From the NCBI GenBank assembly GCA_949825065.1, contig OX463839.1, positions 34,109,540 through 34,173,539 of the forward strand: 64,000 bases of DNA. The letters run 5' to 3'. The notes under the pieces were generated by a model. It was not told where the DNA came from, did no database searches, and saw only the letters and a list, made by a program, of their open reading frames with translations. This document shows, piece after piece, positions 1-14,300 of this stretch. The position numbers were made by a program, and so were the translations under genes. Within the stretch, counting starts at the first letter, position 1, and each line of letters opens with the position of its first letter. Source of the stretch: Odontocerum albicorne. Taxonomy: Eukaryota > Arthropoda > Insecta > Trichoptera > Odontoceridae.

Positions 1-379
1 TCGCGAAACTCAGTTCCATTCCATTTGAATTTATCTAGTGGATCTTTGAGCAATCTTTCATAAATTAAAATAAAAAGCACTCATGATTTTGTAAACATCA
101 CAATTCAAGTCGTCTATTTGTTCATGTTGTTGAAAAAAATAGGTTTTTTTTTATAAAAAAACTTTTTTTTATTCATTCATTCGAATCACTAATTCGGACA
201 TATTAAAGGGCGTGACAGACAGAAAACGCAGTGTCCGGTTTCATCGATCGAGCCTACGGGTATAGAAACCTCTGGAGTAGGCACGAAATACGCAGTTTGT
301 CATTGCATGTGTCGGCAATATTGCCGTGCGCGTATAGTAAGAAATATTTAATTAGATTGGCACCATTCATTTTTAATTT

Positions 380-465
380 TTGTGGGTCCCATCGGAAATT
401 GAATACGAAACCCTTGGATTGAAGTTAAGAGCTTTACCTATTAGACTACAGAAGTCACCACCCTT
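380..465 (-). repeat. tRNA-derived SINE, head only
   Basis: Read on the minus strand this matches the tRNA-like head of the SINE family found elsewhere in the window: a TGACTTCTGTAGTCTAAT A-box region, then a degenerate B box and a GGGACCC-type end. The body is missing or too decayed to see. Confidence 0.5.
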
Positions 466-1011
466 AAATTTTGTAGTACGACGGTTACTACGATGATTTT
501 TTCAATTATTTATTTCCTCTCATATGTTTTTCTATGTTCACGCGAAAATATAATATAAGGTGCTAATCACTTTCCTGGAATTTTTTGTATCAGCCCCATC
601 AATCTAACCATCCAGCCTTACAAATTAATAAGTAATTTAGTTATGTGCCCGAGTATCAGAAGCACTACAGTCGTTACGAATGGTTTGGGGAAGTAGATAT
701 GATGTATTACTGATATGGTAGTTTTAATATTACTGTGAGATGCCATTCCACTCTAATCTAAGTACAGTGCCCGGCGGTAAGTAATACACATCGTTTGTAG
801 AGCGTCGTCTCTGTCGCACGATGCACTAACTGCATCTTGGGTGAACAATTTTAATGTCCAGATGTAAACCTAAATATATTTTTAGTGGCATACCTTATCA
901 ATAATAAATGCAATACATTTAACTCTTCAAAATCTCAAAACAGGTTGAATATGAGTTGAGTGTTTTGTTTGTGTACGTCCAGTTAAATGTATTGAATTCT
1001 CCCGGTCTCCA

Positions 1012-1143
1012 GGTCTCCAGGAAGTGAGGAATAGCGGAGAAGCGCAACGCATTCTCGATTGCTTCCGCCGCGCTGCCCTGAGTATATCAGCCGGAACCCT
1101 GACCAGTGCCAGTGCAGAACTGCTGTGTCCGGCCTCGGATTAA
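1012..1143 (+). other. GC-rich block, possible exon or promoter
   Basis: This block is clearly richer in G+C than its surroundings. Two AG acceptor-like sites (CTCCAG, twice) precede an open frame starting GAAGTGAGGAATAGC that runs to a TAA at 1141-1143. The translation (about 40 residues from EVRNSGEAQRILDCFRRAAL) matches nothing I recognise. It could be a terminal exon of an unseen plus-strand gene, a 5' UTR or promoter, or part of an old repeat. Confidence 0.2.
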
Positions 1144-1699
1144 ATGGACGGTCATTTTCTCATTAAACCGGCGGCTGAACATGTTGTCAGAGATTGAAGG
1201 GTCAATCCATGCATAAAGCATTGATATTTGAATCAATATGCGGAGTGACATTTGAAAATAATAATTTTACGCATGACTTCCACTTGGAGGTTTCGGGTTT
1301 GGACGCTGATGGTAACGAAATAAAATAGTCTCAATTTGTTTCACATGTTTTTTTATCGATTTTCACCCAAATTTTGGTTTCCCAGTCAATGAGGAATGAA
1401 TGGTAAGTTGATTACGTTCATTGAGCATACATAATATGTCATAGAAGCGTAATCACAATACAATTTAGAATAATACGGAATTGCATATTTGGTTGGTTGG
1501 AAGTAATTGTCACTTTGCTAATAAAATTAATAAAGTGTTTTATAATATTACATTTAATGTGGAGTGAAAAACGAATACATACATACCATATGAATATTTT
1601 GAAATGTTTTATTTGTATACACTCGTATATAAATATCTACGGAGCCTGTAGCTTTGGACGTATCTGTATATTTTCACAATCATCGGTTTGTATTAAATT

Positions 1700-2062
1700 T
1701 GCATTCAATGAAGGTCGCCGGTTCGAACCCCGTGCTGTGCTTTCCCCCATGAATGAAATGTGCATTTTTTCCTCCTAGTGTTTCCAGGTATAAGGGTACC
1801 TATGACTTTGGTCATATCTACTCTTTCAAAAAAAAGGAAAAAAACATGCCAGTGTGCTCTGATAGTGTTACTCCAGTGTGCCATCGGATTCAATATAGCG
1901 ATGTGGCCGGTGAGTTTGCTAGTGTGCAACAGTTCACTCATTTAAAACAAACTCCACAGCACAGACGTTGGAATGTCGAGGGGATCCTCGACTACGAGGC
2001 ACAGCAACGACGACGACGCCAGTTGCCGAAAATTTTCTTGTACGAACATCTTTTTTTTTTTC
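1700..2062 (+). repeat. SINE-like repeat with a Pol III B box
   Basis: A good Pol III B-box match (GGTTCGAACCCCG) lies near 1719-1731. A compositionally distinct body follows and ends in a T-rich run after 2047. The sequence differs from the main SINE family in the window. No A box or target duplication was identified, so the boundaries are approximate. Confidence 0.35.
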
Positions 2063-2249
2063 TTCAAACATACACATATGTTACTGATCGTTAGGTTAGT
2101 ACTCGTAAGATGTGCATATATCTCGATATAAACATAACTCAGTTTATTATTTCACTAATAATCTTATCTCTTATATTAATTAATCTTAACATATATGGTA
2201 TAGTCAATTGGATTTTAAAAATTAAAATCCAGTTTAGTTATAAAAAATG

Positions 2250-2255
2250 TTTATT
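2250..2255 (-). terminator. Poly(A) signal of the SLC5 gene
   Basis: On the minus strand this reads AATAAA, 53 nt past the TGA stop of the short last SLC5 exon (2308-2310). The spacing is short but normal for an insect 3' UTR and supports exon 14 as the true gene end. Confidence 0.65.
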
Positions 2256-2307
2256 GAAAACTACACAAAATAAAAATAATTAACAAAATGAAAATATATT
2301 TCTATAG

Positions 2308-5300
2308 TCACGACTCCGTAGATTTTTTCAACGAACTTAGATGAATTTCCAAAGGATCAGATGTCTGAAAATAAAGTAAAATATTATTATTTATAAAACT
2401 TTATACTTAGTTGGAATTATATAACATAACTTTGACTTCGCTCGTCATTTGAATTCTCTAAAATAATTATTTCCAAGATTTTTTGGAGAAACCTTGGAAA
2501 CAATGAATTAAATCCCATGGTATACGACCTGGCTGAGATATGTTAAGTTCGGCAGGGCTAAATTATAAAATATACCTGAAAAACATCAGTTTAATCAAAG
2601 TTATTGCCTATTTAGATTTACTAATTACTGTAAACAAAATAATAAATATTAGCACTTGATTGTTTCATGGTTACAAAAATAAATTGAGTGTATTTGTATT
2701 TATTTTGTAGTGAATTCGTATTTATAAAGTTATTGACGAATAAATATGTTACATTTTTTAAATTCGTAATCCACCCACATGTGGAAATGATACAAGTTTA
2801 AAGAAAATAATATTTATTCATTTAGTCTCATTTTTATCAAATCCGACAAAATTTCTTCTCACAAATAAAACTGTCGCTGCTTTAATAATAGTTATCACAC
2901 GAATACGAGTATGTAACTATACAAAATGTTCAAAATGCGAAAAGTCCACGTTAAAACAATAATAATATAAATTTCGAACTGAAAAAGGGGGAAAAATATG
3001 TTTTTTTGGCAATTTTTTGCGAATTCTCTTGGAACTTTTGCAAAAGCTATGCCCTCGTAAGTCATTATAGTGCCTGGATTTAAAATTTTCTAAGTTTCGA
3101 TGACTGGGGTATCTCCGTCACATGGACACGTGAAAAAGTTCTGCTCAGCGATTCAATTAGAAATAAAATAATCAATAGATATATTTAGAAGAATTATTAG
3201 ATCGAACTTAAGATGAATCGATGGGGTGGAAGCGTACTATCGTGTCCCGGGAGTAACGATCTGGAAAAAGTATGACGAAGCCGGAAGTAGCGACATAATC
3301 TAAAGGCAGTCAGAGCCATCCTAGGTTCTAGAACTGATTGATCGTTTAATATTATATGTAAATATGAAGGAAGATTAATTTTACTGTTATTACACTAATT
3401 TTACTTAATTACCCTCCCACCTATTTCTGCCCCGTATTGTGAGGCTTCCTTCAGGCGGACTGATTATGGTTAGGTACGAGTGCAATGCTAAGTTCGAACT
3501 GGTGTCATTACTATTTTTTAACACACCATGGTTATTACTATTATATTTGTGTTACAGTATCCGTTTTATACAGTCCTGATTAAATTTGAGTTGTTTTTTA
3601 ATACACAAACACACTAAATTATGGTTGAAAACATTTTTATTTTCTAAATAATCTCCTCCGTTTTTTGACATCTCTTCAAAGATTTATTTTGGTGTAAAAC
3701 CTTTCATAAAAAAAGTTGTTAATCAGCGTAGCAAAATATTATCCAATTTATCAAAAATGTCCAACACCTAAGTTTAAACAGTTGCCTAAAGTGTCCAACA
3801 TCTAAGTTTAAACAGTTGCCTAAAGTGAACGAAAATTCTATGTTCCAGTTTAAAAGTTATCGATAAATTGTGATCTGTCAATATTTGAATGGTTGAATTA
3901 AAATAAGTACCAAAAAAAAAACAAAAAAATAACTAAGTATGCAGTTTCGTTCTATATGTCATATATAATGAAACTGCATACTTATTTTTTTTTGTTTTTT
4001 TTTGGTACTTAGTGCCTATTTTAATTCAACCATTCATTTATTTTCTCGAGGTTACGAATTTTAAGCCTTATCTAAGTATAGTTGACACATATCGGGTGTA
4101 ATCCTTTATGCTCTTTAATAATAATCATTAATATTACGACCAGAAACTTTTCATCTCTTTTACCATCAAGGTATAATTTTTCTTTTGGTATCGTTTCCTA
4201 TCGAATGTTAGCTGTCATCTTTGTGATTTCCACCTTTTTTTCTGCGGTTCGAAACAATTATTAAATACCTTAGTTAAAACTTCTGCCTAAGATTTTATTA
4301 CCATGATATGTGACAACTTACAAATATTTTCTTACCTTGATAAACTGTCGACGCAGATTGCACTTTTCATAACATATATGTAACGACCTCCGTGGTCTAG
4401 TAGTGAAGATGCTTGTCTTCCAGCTCGCGGGTTGTGGGTTTGGTTTCCGCTGTGACCCAGTTTTTATTAAGTGTTCCAGTCTGGTTTTCACTTCAGACTT
4501 GTTTAACGTCTTTCTGGTTAGTTGGAAGAGATTGCTACATGTCAATAAACCCGCCAGGTTGTATTTTATACAACGAAATTGTAATACAATACAATATGTA
4601 CAAATATATAAAGAAAAGTACAAGGTACATGAACGACCTTAGTGGCTTAGTTAGTATGACGCCTGTTTTTCGACCTGGGGGTTGCAGGTTCAATTCCCGT
4701 TGAAACCCATATTTAAAAAAAGTCCGTCAGGTCGTTCTACGTAAAATGTAAATTTTAATACAATATCACACTTTGTGTATTTTTGTTACACTATAAACAC
4801 TTTCGTTGTGTAAAGTACAACTTAACGGGTTTTTTGCCAGTGGAATTGAAGATCTTTTCCAACCAACCAGAAAGATGTTAAGCAAGTAAAAACTAGACTT
4901 GAACTCTTTTTTTTTTTTTTAAAGTACCAATGGAGATCGAACCCAAAAAAATCGGGGTGGGAAGTCAGGCCTCTTATCAACTAGGCCACGAAGACATATT
5001 TGCGCGAAGTGGGCCCATTTTTTTTAAATCTTTATATTAAATAGAATTTAAAGATTTTTATACTTTCTTAACTTACTTTTTCATAAGCATGTATAAGTTT
5101 CCTCTGCCCCGGTTGCACACTGAGGGAAGGACGAGGCTTGATGATCTTTCTGAGGAACGGGGCAAGCAAGGCCGGGTCGACATCGCGAGGGTCATTGGGG
5201 TGAAGCGCCCAACTGGCCAGTAGTCCCACTGATGTGGTCACAACAGCGCCCACTAGAGTGTACCAGATGTACGACACGCGAAATAGGAAGAACACTTCAT

Positions 5301-8300
5301 TGCTGAAAGAATTGGCATGAAACATTTCAGTACAATTTTACAATAATTTGTTTTAAGGCTCTATATTGATGAAATTCCATATTGATTTGATTGATTTTCA
5401 GAAATATTATGACTTTTATTTTATTAAAAAGGGAAGAAAATTTTTTTTTTTCAATTTTCTCGGAATATATAATTTGTGGTTCAATATATTCAACTTTAGT
5501 TGAATTAATAAAAAAAATATATTACACTTTCGTTGTATACATAATACTTTGATGGGTTTATTGCCATGTGGCAATCTTTTCCAATCAACCAAAATATGTT
5601 AAGTGAAGACCAGTCTTGAACCCTTTTTGAAAAAATCAACGGGAATCAAACCCGCGAACTCAAAGTTGGAAGGGATAAGATAGGTTGCTAACTAGGCCAC
5701 AAAGGTTGTTTATTTAAAATAGTTTTATCTTTACCTAAAATGAGGACACTGTTCCTCGAAATAAGCTCTTATATCGTGTGGTTTCCGATAAACAAGCTTA
5801 TTTCGAGGAGTTTTTGTGAATTTTCAGGGTTATTGGAAATGTGTGTTACTAAACATATTTTTGAATAGTGAAAACAGTACATTTTTTTGGAATTATTTAG
5901 AATAAATATTATCTTTTATTTTGATACAGTGATATATGGCAGCAATACGCAAGCTTAAGCCCCAGTCTAGTGTAAACATACTGAAATTCCATGAAACTTG
6001 AACACAATTTACACGTTAAGGCTGACTTGCACCAATGATATTTATCGAGGTTACCTCAGTTACCCGGTTAAAATAATAAAAGGCATTGCACCACTAAATT
6101 ATGTTACCAAGGTTTACGCTTTTATTTTAAACTCGTCAACTTGGTTGGGTTAGCTGGTTAAACACAGAGAGAAAGAGAGAGTAGGTATAGGTACTTACTC
6201 TCTTAGTTTAACCGTTATGAAAATTAATATTATGAAAATTTGCTTATGAACTGGTAGGGGGAAATGGGGCCGAGAGAGGTACTGGTAGAACCCACTCTTT
6301 GTAACTTTTATCAGGTGGTACAGTTAAACAAAAGTTTTCGAATCCCTGATTTATAATAATGTATAGCTAATATAGCCAAAAATGTGACCTAGATTAAGGA
6401 ACTTTATTTTTAAAGAATATTTATCTAATTTACTTTTCAACATGACTAAACATATATGATTCTCGAACACAGACAGACTAAATAAATTTGATATACAGTG
6501 ACAAGTTCATATTTGGTTATTGGCGGTTATATAATATACTCGTATAATACGTTAAATTTAAGAATTCAATCAGGTGTTTAAAGTAACAAGTGGAAATGTC
6601 TTTATATTAGTAAAATATCAAATATTTATTAAAAATAAATATATATCGTCATCATCACTACTCCGCCATGTCCCTATTGGGGTAAGCGCAGAGAACATAG
6701 AACCATTTAATTATATCCCGACACACATCTTTCGCTTCTGTCATAATAAGGTCTTTTCAATCTTCCTTTTTTTTAAATTTAATTATTTTGGTCGTGTTTT
6801 CTCATACCTTCTAAATACTACATGTATACATTATTTGATGAATTCATCTCAATGCCCTTTTCTTCACCTAAATCACTCCATTAAATCCCAATTCCTTCTT
6901 AATGTTCTCATTTTTTATTCATAGGTTTTTTACACATTCATATTTATATTCAAAGATAAAAATTTACTTGATCAAACAGGCTATGGGATTTTACATTTTT
7001 TTCTGAAATATCACAAATTTGATCTTACCCATCGTCTTCGTGGAATGTAGGGTGTGCCTTCATTGTGAAATTGTAATCGCATCCTTCAGTCGTGAGGGAT
7101 TTGGTATCGAAATTGATTCTGCCACTAGCAATAGCAAACTGAGCGTTCAAGCACATCCAGGACATTGCTACTAATCCTGATATTCCTCCCAATAAGGCTC
7201 CCTAAAAATGCACATATGAAAACAAAATGCAAAATTTTATTACCTGGAAGCCTTTTGACGTGAAAAACATTTCATAATTTGGTCTGTTTTGGCGATAACA
7301 TATAACTTTTCATGCAATACAGGTATTTAAGACTTTTATAAGTAAATCATAAAAATGTAAATTTAAACTACTTAAATCTAAGTATTATAAATCAGACATA
7401 TTTTTAGTAAGTGGTAATTTAAGTTTCAAGATTTTAAATTGTGGTATGAATTACGTTTTTTTTATAGTACGAGTTTATATAAACGAGTTTTATCATGGAA
7501 TTAATTGATGTTGATTTTTGCAGGATTTATTTTCAACAGATTTACCTAAATTAATAAAAAAAACTGAAAAAAATATTACATAACGTGTAGTTTTATTACT
7601 TTAATACTAATGGTCGTTTTGGTCAAATGTATACCTTTTTTATTTATCAAATTATGAAAAAAATAATACAATTGCGAATTCCGAGAATCTTTGTGAAAAT
7701 TTTAAACTAAACGTCACTTAACTTTGGTATTTTTTTCCAAAAATTGATGTATAAATTATCCTTATTCCATTTTCTTTCTTATTTTATAAGTAAGATTAAA
7801 GTCAGTCGACTAGTATGGTATGGTCATGTAAGCTGAGTAAAGAGTGATCGACCGATCGAATATCGATTTTTTTTATGAGGCAAAATCATGCGTAATAAGA
7901 TGCTTGGAGAATAACAATGTACTGGCCAACTTGGAGAAATTGAGAGAAAATTATGGAAAAAAACAGACCCGAGATCGTGCCAGATTGAGAGGCATCGTTC
8001 TGGATGATAAAACTGTGCGGGAGTAAATCATTTTATTTTCAATCAGAGCCCATATTGCTTTAAAATCTAGGAGTTTTAACTTGAATAAGTTTGGTAAAAT
8101 TGTCTTACATTATGTTACAATAGTTTTCATTTTACGGATGTATTGTATAATATCAATGTCTAATTAGTTTTGATTTTTATTTTTTTATTTTTTATTGTGT
8201 TATTTATTAACACTTCCTTATTTAAAAAAAAACAATCTGGTGGGCTTATTACCAGGCGGAAATTATTACCAGTAAATAAAGTAAGTTACATGGTTGTAAA

Positions 8301-11300
8301 AGATATTTAAATGATTATTGATACAAATGTAAAAATTAGATATCCTCCATAAAATGAAAGGAAGGAATGGTGGAGAGGAAAGAAAAATCAGGAATAAAAC
8401 ACGTTATATTACCGACTATAAATTAAGAGTTTTTTCAGTCACTTCTTACAGCATGCCACGGACGGTTCAGACAAGTCTTTACATTCGAATCTTTTTTGTG
8501 CTCTCCTGATGATTAGGTGAAAACTTTAAAACAGGTAGGGTTATTCAGGAATAAACAGTGTTTGACTAAACAAATTACTATGTCCTTCATTCATTTCTAG
8601 TTAGAGGACCTAACATAAAATTTTCGTCAGATATAGGTTATAGCATTCAATTATCATATTAGTGTCATAATTTAATACATTTTGAAACAAAAATCCAGAA
8701 AATGAAAAAAAAATCAGAAAATAAATATATTAACTATATGTGACCGAAGTTTTAGAAATCCTCATTCTATCGTGTCGTGTTATTCGAGTGGAGTAGCACA
8801 GGGCGAGTATCGAATCTTCAACATTCTGCACAGATGTCCAAAACATTATCGCACGCCATGCACCTCAATAATTACTTACCTTTATTTAAAAAAACAATTG
8901 AACTTACTTTAGAATTAACCCATGGAAATAATATTCCCATCGAGAAAATCCCTAGTTGAGGACCATTGGTAATAGCTTCAAATGTCATAGTCAATTGCAA
9001 CACCGTGCCCAGCTTCTCAACTACGAACACGAGAGCTAAAAAGTCAAAGCAGAGTGAGGATACTGTAACAGTATTGGCAAAAGAGCAAGCAGATATTGTT
9101 TTTTGATCACTGATTCAGATTATGAGAGTTTGTATTACGATATCAAAAAAGCTTATTCTTATACCATGTTAACTTTATTTGATAATTTAATAAAGTTGAC
9201 TAAATAATGGTTTACGGAAGTGGAGTATAAACACTAAAAATAATTGATCGATAACCCCGCAGGGATTCTGCGGGGTTCATCGCAATTTTAAACAATGTGT
9301 ATTTAGTAAACATAGTACAATTAACAAATATGGTATCTCGCTTTAAAATTCAACATAGAGCCTTACATTAAAAGTAGTATAGAACCATAATTGAAACAGA
9401 TAAGCTTACTCCTTGCCCTGCCTTCATTGAACATGTGTGAGAGAGAGAGAACACGTTGCCAATGCAGAGCTGATATTTTTTCTTTCCCGTATAGCTCTAT
9501 ACTCCCCAGAATTTAGGACTACTCCGTGATATATTTCAAAGGGAGGTGGTAACTTATTTCAAAGGGAGGTGGTAACTTATTTCAAAGGGAGGTGGTAACT
9601 TATTTAGGACTACTCCGTGATATATTTCAAAGGGAGGTGGTAACTTATTTAGGACTACTCCGTGATATATTTCAAAGGGAGGTGGTAACTTATTTATTCT
9701 GTAAAATATACTTATCAGTTTAAAGATTATTATTATTATTATTCAATACTTTATTGTGCAGTGCATAATATGGCGAGTTTATTGCCAAGTGTCAACCTCT
9801 TTCAATCAATCATACAATTGTTTAACAAAGTTTCGAGTGAATGGCAAAGGGTTAACATTACTGAAATATAGAAAACAACTAAAACTGGTATTTGTTTTAA
9901 TATCAAAATAATTAAAACAAATACCAATTTTACAAGGTCATCGATGGAGAGATTTAAAAAAATAATAATATTGTTTTTTTATAATGATTAAAAATACTTT
10001 TATATATTACCTAAAGATAATGCTCCCATGAGGACAACAACAGTTTTCATCAATATATTTGCCTGTTGGTCTGTCAATGGATGTTTGAAAAAAGGTTTAT
10101 AAAAATCTTCCAACACCACAGCTGACATCGAGTTGAGACTTGTTGATAGTGAACTAAAATGTTAAATCGTTACAGCTGTTGTTATTGTTAAGGCTTTACA
10201 AATTTACAGACACTTTCAAATTAAAGTAGTACGCTGCTCGAGTTTTCTTAGTAAAAAGTAACGTCCCTATTTCCCAGATATTTTTCGACGAAGTACACTT
10301 TTTTACCGCGTTACTTAACACTGTATATTGTTATATACGTAGTAAAGTCCAAAAGTTTCCGATCCAAGCATATAAAAGAAGGTGACATAATGAAACTACT
10401 TTTTATTTTTTTAATATAGTCACCCTGTAGTTCGTTACATTTTTTAGAACGTTGAATCAATTTTCCAATACTTCAATACAATCTCTCACTGTGAAATATG
10501 ACGGAAAAGGTTTCCCGCTGACAGCATCTAAACGTCATTTAATTTTTGCCGGGTTTTTCACTTCATTTGAAAGAAACTTGATAAGTGCGTCATATTGAAT
10601 TATCGGCATTTAAGAACATAACGAAACAACACTGCTTCTATCAGCTTCAGTTGATATACTACTGAGGGTAGATGTAGATTTTGACGATAAAATCGCCTGA
10701 CCGGCATGCGGTGTCTGTCCATACACGTTCTAACTTGCGAAACTTTTGGACCATTGTGGTATTTACCCATAACTTAAAATTGCCTTAGTTTATAGCTTGT
10801 GTTGATATACTTGTAAAACTGATATCTAAAAGTCAATTTCTAACAAGTTATAAAGCATTTACAATTCTTGGTATATTTAAAAAATGTTTATATAATCGTA
10901 AATCTGTACCTAGTTATCTTCACAGTATTAATAAATTAAAAACATCGAACTAAAATAAGGATTAATTAACATACAACATAAGGTAGCATTTGACCTGATA
11001 TTAAGTTGATTTTTAGTAGACAGGGTTTCATATATTTTGCATGCCTTGTATTTAATTTATAATAAAGTGAAATAAATAATACGTGATCAAAGACAACTAA
11101 CGTATAATATTAAGTTTAATTAATCATTGATAAACATAAATATAATAGTAAATATCATATACCTGAGAGCTGCGCTAAAAATTCCAGCTACGAAAATTCC
11201 AGAGAGTCCAGGAATTTCACCCAGGGTGTCCATAACTAATAGAGGGAGCAACTGGTCTTTAGCCCTGGCCAACTAGAATACTAACAACTGTAGTAAGTTT

Positions 11301-14300
11301 TTGATTTATGGTATGGATAATTTTAAGCGATTCGTAAATAGTACAGTAAGATTAAGAAGTAAGCTAGAAATATTCTCACCTGTGTGGAGAGAGGGTCACA
11401 ATCGTGATATCTTGCGTAGATCAACATTCCACAATAGCAACAGAATCCTACTAAACTAATAATTCCAACCACGAAGAGCGCAACAGCCCTAAAAGGATAA
11501 AAAAAACACTGAATGATATTAGTTCTCTTTTTCTCTCTGCGCGAATTTTCCTTGTTCATGAATGGCTAGACAAATTTGTTTTTTTTTTGTGATTTGTAAC
11601 TTTACACTAAATATCTTCGGCTTAATACAGCACTGTATATATATACTCCATTATTTAATTATACCAAGCTATATTTTTCTAACATAATTGTAAATTATAT
11701 AAAATTCAATTTACCTTTTAGCAGCTTTGAGATTGGGAAGTGCCAAGTATCTCTGCATCATAGTTTGATTGACTGAATTAGTTTGTAGCCAATACATAAA
11801 TCCCCCAATGACAAGTCCCCACACAGTGTGACGCGTGAGAGGGTTCAAATCAAAGCTGAAAACATATTTAAAAAAATATTATTCAATGTTATATTCCTGA
11901 TCAAAAATGTAAAAAATCATGAAACTTAAATCGGGTTACTTAAATTAATTACTTAAAATTACAATTGAAATATTTTTTTTTCTGCTAATCCAAGAATGCT
12001 TTGGAACCTAGCCTTGATATAACTTATAACCCACAGTTATATCGCGAGTTGCGTTTGGATTGGTAATACAATAGTATTCTCGTCGTACTACAAGACTTGT
12101 TTACAATTGTGTACGGTGTATTAAGTAAGGCTATCTGCCTGCAGCTTTTTTTGCTATTTGTTAATGGTTGCTAGGGTCGTGTAAGAAAACTCTATATATA
12201 ACCGCGGTCAAGTGAAAATACAGTCCAACTCATGTTAAAATCCTTGGCTGCGAGGAATAAATTCAGGCAAAAATATGTTTTGTCCCTATCGGAGAATCAA
12301 CACCAAACTCATCATATTATGTCAAAGACATATACGAGTACGTATTACCAAGCCGCAATCCCTGTAGGAGTAAGCAAAGTACAACACATAATTGCCATAA
12401 AGGATTTTTTCGCATTCACTAAATCCGTACCCTTTTTCAGGCAGTAATGTATTTCTGAGTCCACATGCTTTTGATTTTAAAACGTTTACTCAATATACAC
12501 CCTTTCCCAGATATTGTGGTTTTTCTGACTCCATGTGTTTTTTCAATATAAAAACCTGGTTTACTCAATCTACACACTTTCCCAGATCGCATGATTTTTG
12601 TCATTCCATATGTTTTTTCAATTTAAAAACCTGGTTTACTCAATCTACACCCTTTCCCACATAGTATGGTTTTTCTAACTACATATGTTTTTTTCAATTT
12701 AAAATACTGGTTTACTAAATCCTTTCATTTTCTTAAATAATATGGTATTCTGACTCCATACACTTTTTTTATTTAAAAAACTGGTTAACTTTAATTCTCG
12801 TGTAAGAATGAAAGTTAATCAGTTTGGTCCTTGGTTTAGTTATAAAACACCCTCATCACCAGTATGCATTGTATGATATATCCGTTTATCCAAAGTTGTG
12901 TCATTGTATTTAAGTAACAATTCTACACAAAGAAAAAAATATAACAACAAGAGTAATTGAGGAAAACGGTCCTTTTCTATAATATCCTGTGGACTAGAGT
13001 TGTGTAACAGACATATGGGTGCTCTGCCGTTCCAATTAATAGAGCAATGTACTTGACCAATAAAAAAATGGGTTAGTCATAAATACTTGGGTGACTCGAT
13101 CCTGCCGCTGTCCCAGTTCCTCTGCCAAACTACGGAGATCCCTCCCACGTCCAGGGTTCCTTTGATGGCAACTAGAATCATCGCTCCGAACATTACAAGA
13201 ATCTGAATAACGTCCGTCCAGACTACTGCTTGCAGACCCCCCTAAAAGTGGTTTTTAATAATTAACATTACTTGTTGGGATAAAATCAGCAAATGTATAT
13301 ATCATATAACTCGTTTCATAATAGAATATCACCTGAATAACGTTTTAATTTTGAATCAATAAAAGCGCAAATAATTTCGGTAATAAATTCAGGTAGTATG
13401 ATGTCTGAAAGCGGGGTTTCAACCAGGATAGCAAAAAATAATATCAAATCGACTTTTAGAACCGATAAGACTAAATTGTTAACACAACCTCCATTGGGGA
13501 TAATTGACAAGTATATTTTGTATCAATACTGCTTTTCCAACAAAAAAATCACATCTAATTGAATTAACAAAATTAATTTTCCATAGTTCTGGCAAAAAAA
13601 AATATCCAAAAATATTTATGTATTTAATTAGTCGTTAATAAATAAAATTGTATATTATTACTTTATTTTAAATAAAATTGAGCTATTATACCTATTAAAT
13701 AAAATCTTATATTAAATAAACGACCTTCATGACCTATTTGCTAAGATGCCGCGGCGCCTATCTTCAAGGGTTATGGATTCGATTTTCTTTGCAATCCTGA
13801 TCTTTTAAAAAAAGATGTCTGTTTGATTTTTACTTAAGACTTCTTTTCTAAGACAATTATATCTTTGTTATTGTTCTATACTTTCGTTGTTTAAAATACA
13901 ATTTGGTTGGTTTATTGTCATGTAATAATATATATTAGGTCCTTACATATGAAATTGGCGTTTTGCCGTACTGGCAACTTTGATCTCAAATATCTTCTCT
14001 TTGGTTAGGAATTCCAAATTCAAATTTATACAGCTATTTACTCAAGTATTTGTGTTTCGAAAATTATAATTCATTTGTTTTTTCCTCAATTGTTTTTTTT
14101 CTTTGCGTCACTCAGTTTACAAAATGGAAAACTTGAAATATCGCGTTATTTACGAGTACGAGTTCCACCGTGGCACCAGTGCTGCAGAAACGGCTCGAAG
14201 GATTAATGATGTGTATGGCGACGGTGCCGCAAAAGAAAACACAGTGCGTTTTTGGTTCCAACGTTTTCGTTCTGGAAATTTCGACCTGCAGAATAAGCCC

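Larger units (their letters stand above)
1..2225. other. Gene-free left flank of the SLC5 gene
   Basis: No protein-coding gene is recognisable here on either strand. The stretch holds a SINE head near 380-465, a GC-richer block near 1012-1143, a tRNA-like B-box repeat near 1700-2062, and otherwise AT-rich sequence. The 3' end of the minus-strand SLC5 gene lies just to the right. Confidence 0.6.

Noticed and set aside
4082..4264. 60-codon open frame starting ATGACTCATATCG-like
   Set aside because: No family motif, low-complexity composition, no splice or expression logic; typical chance frame in AT-rich DNA.
4383..4720. Genuine tRNA gene from good A and B boxes
   Set aside because: No cloverleaf with a proper acceptor stem and anticodon arm; the same sequence recurs about 16 times with a non-tRNA body, so it is a SINE head.
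8777..8959. Plus-strand frame over SLC5 exon 11
   Set aside because: It is an antisense shadow of a real minus-strand exon (9035-8908).
9541..9694. CRISPR-like spaced repeats
   Set aside because: Repeats are contiguous without spacers and the genome is animal; it is a minisatellite.
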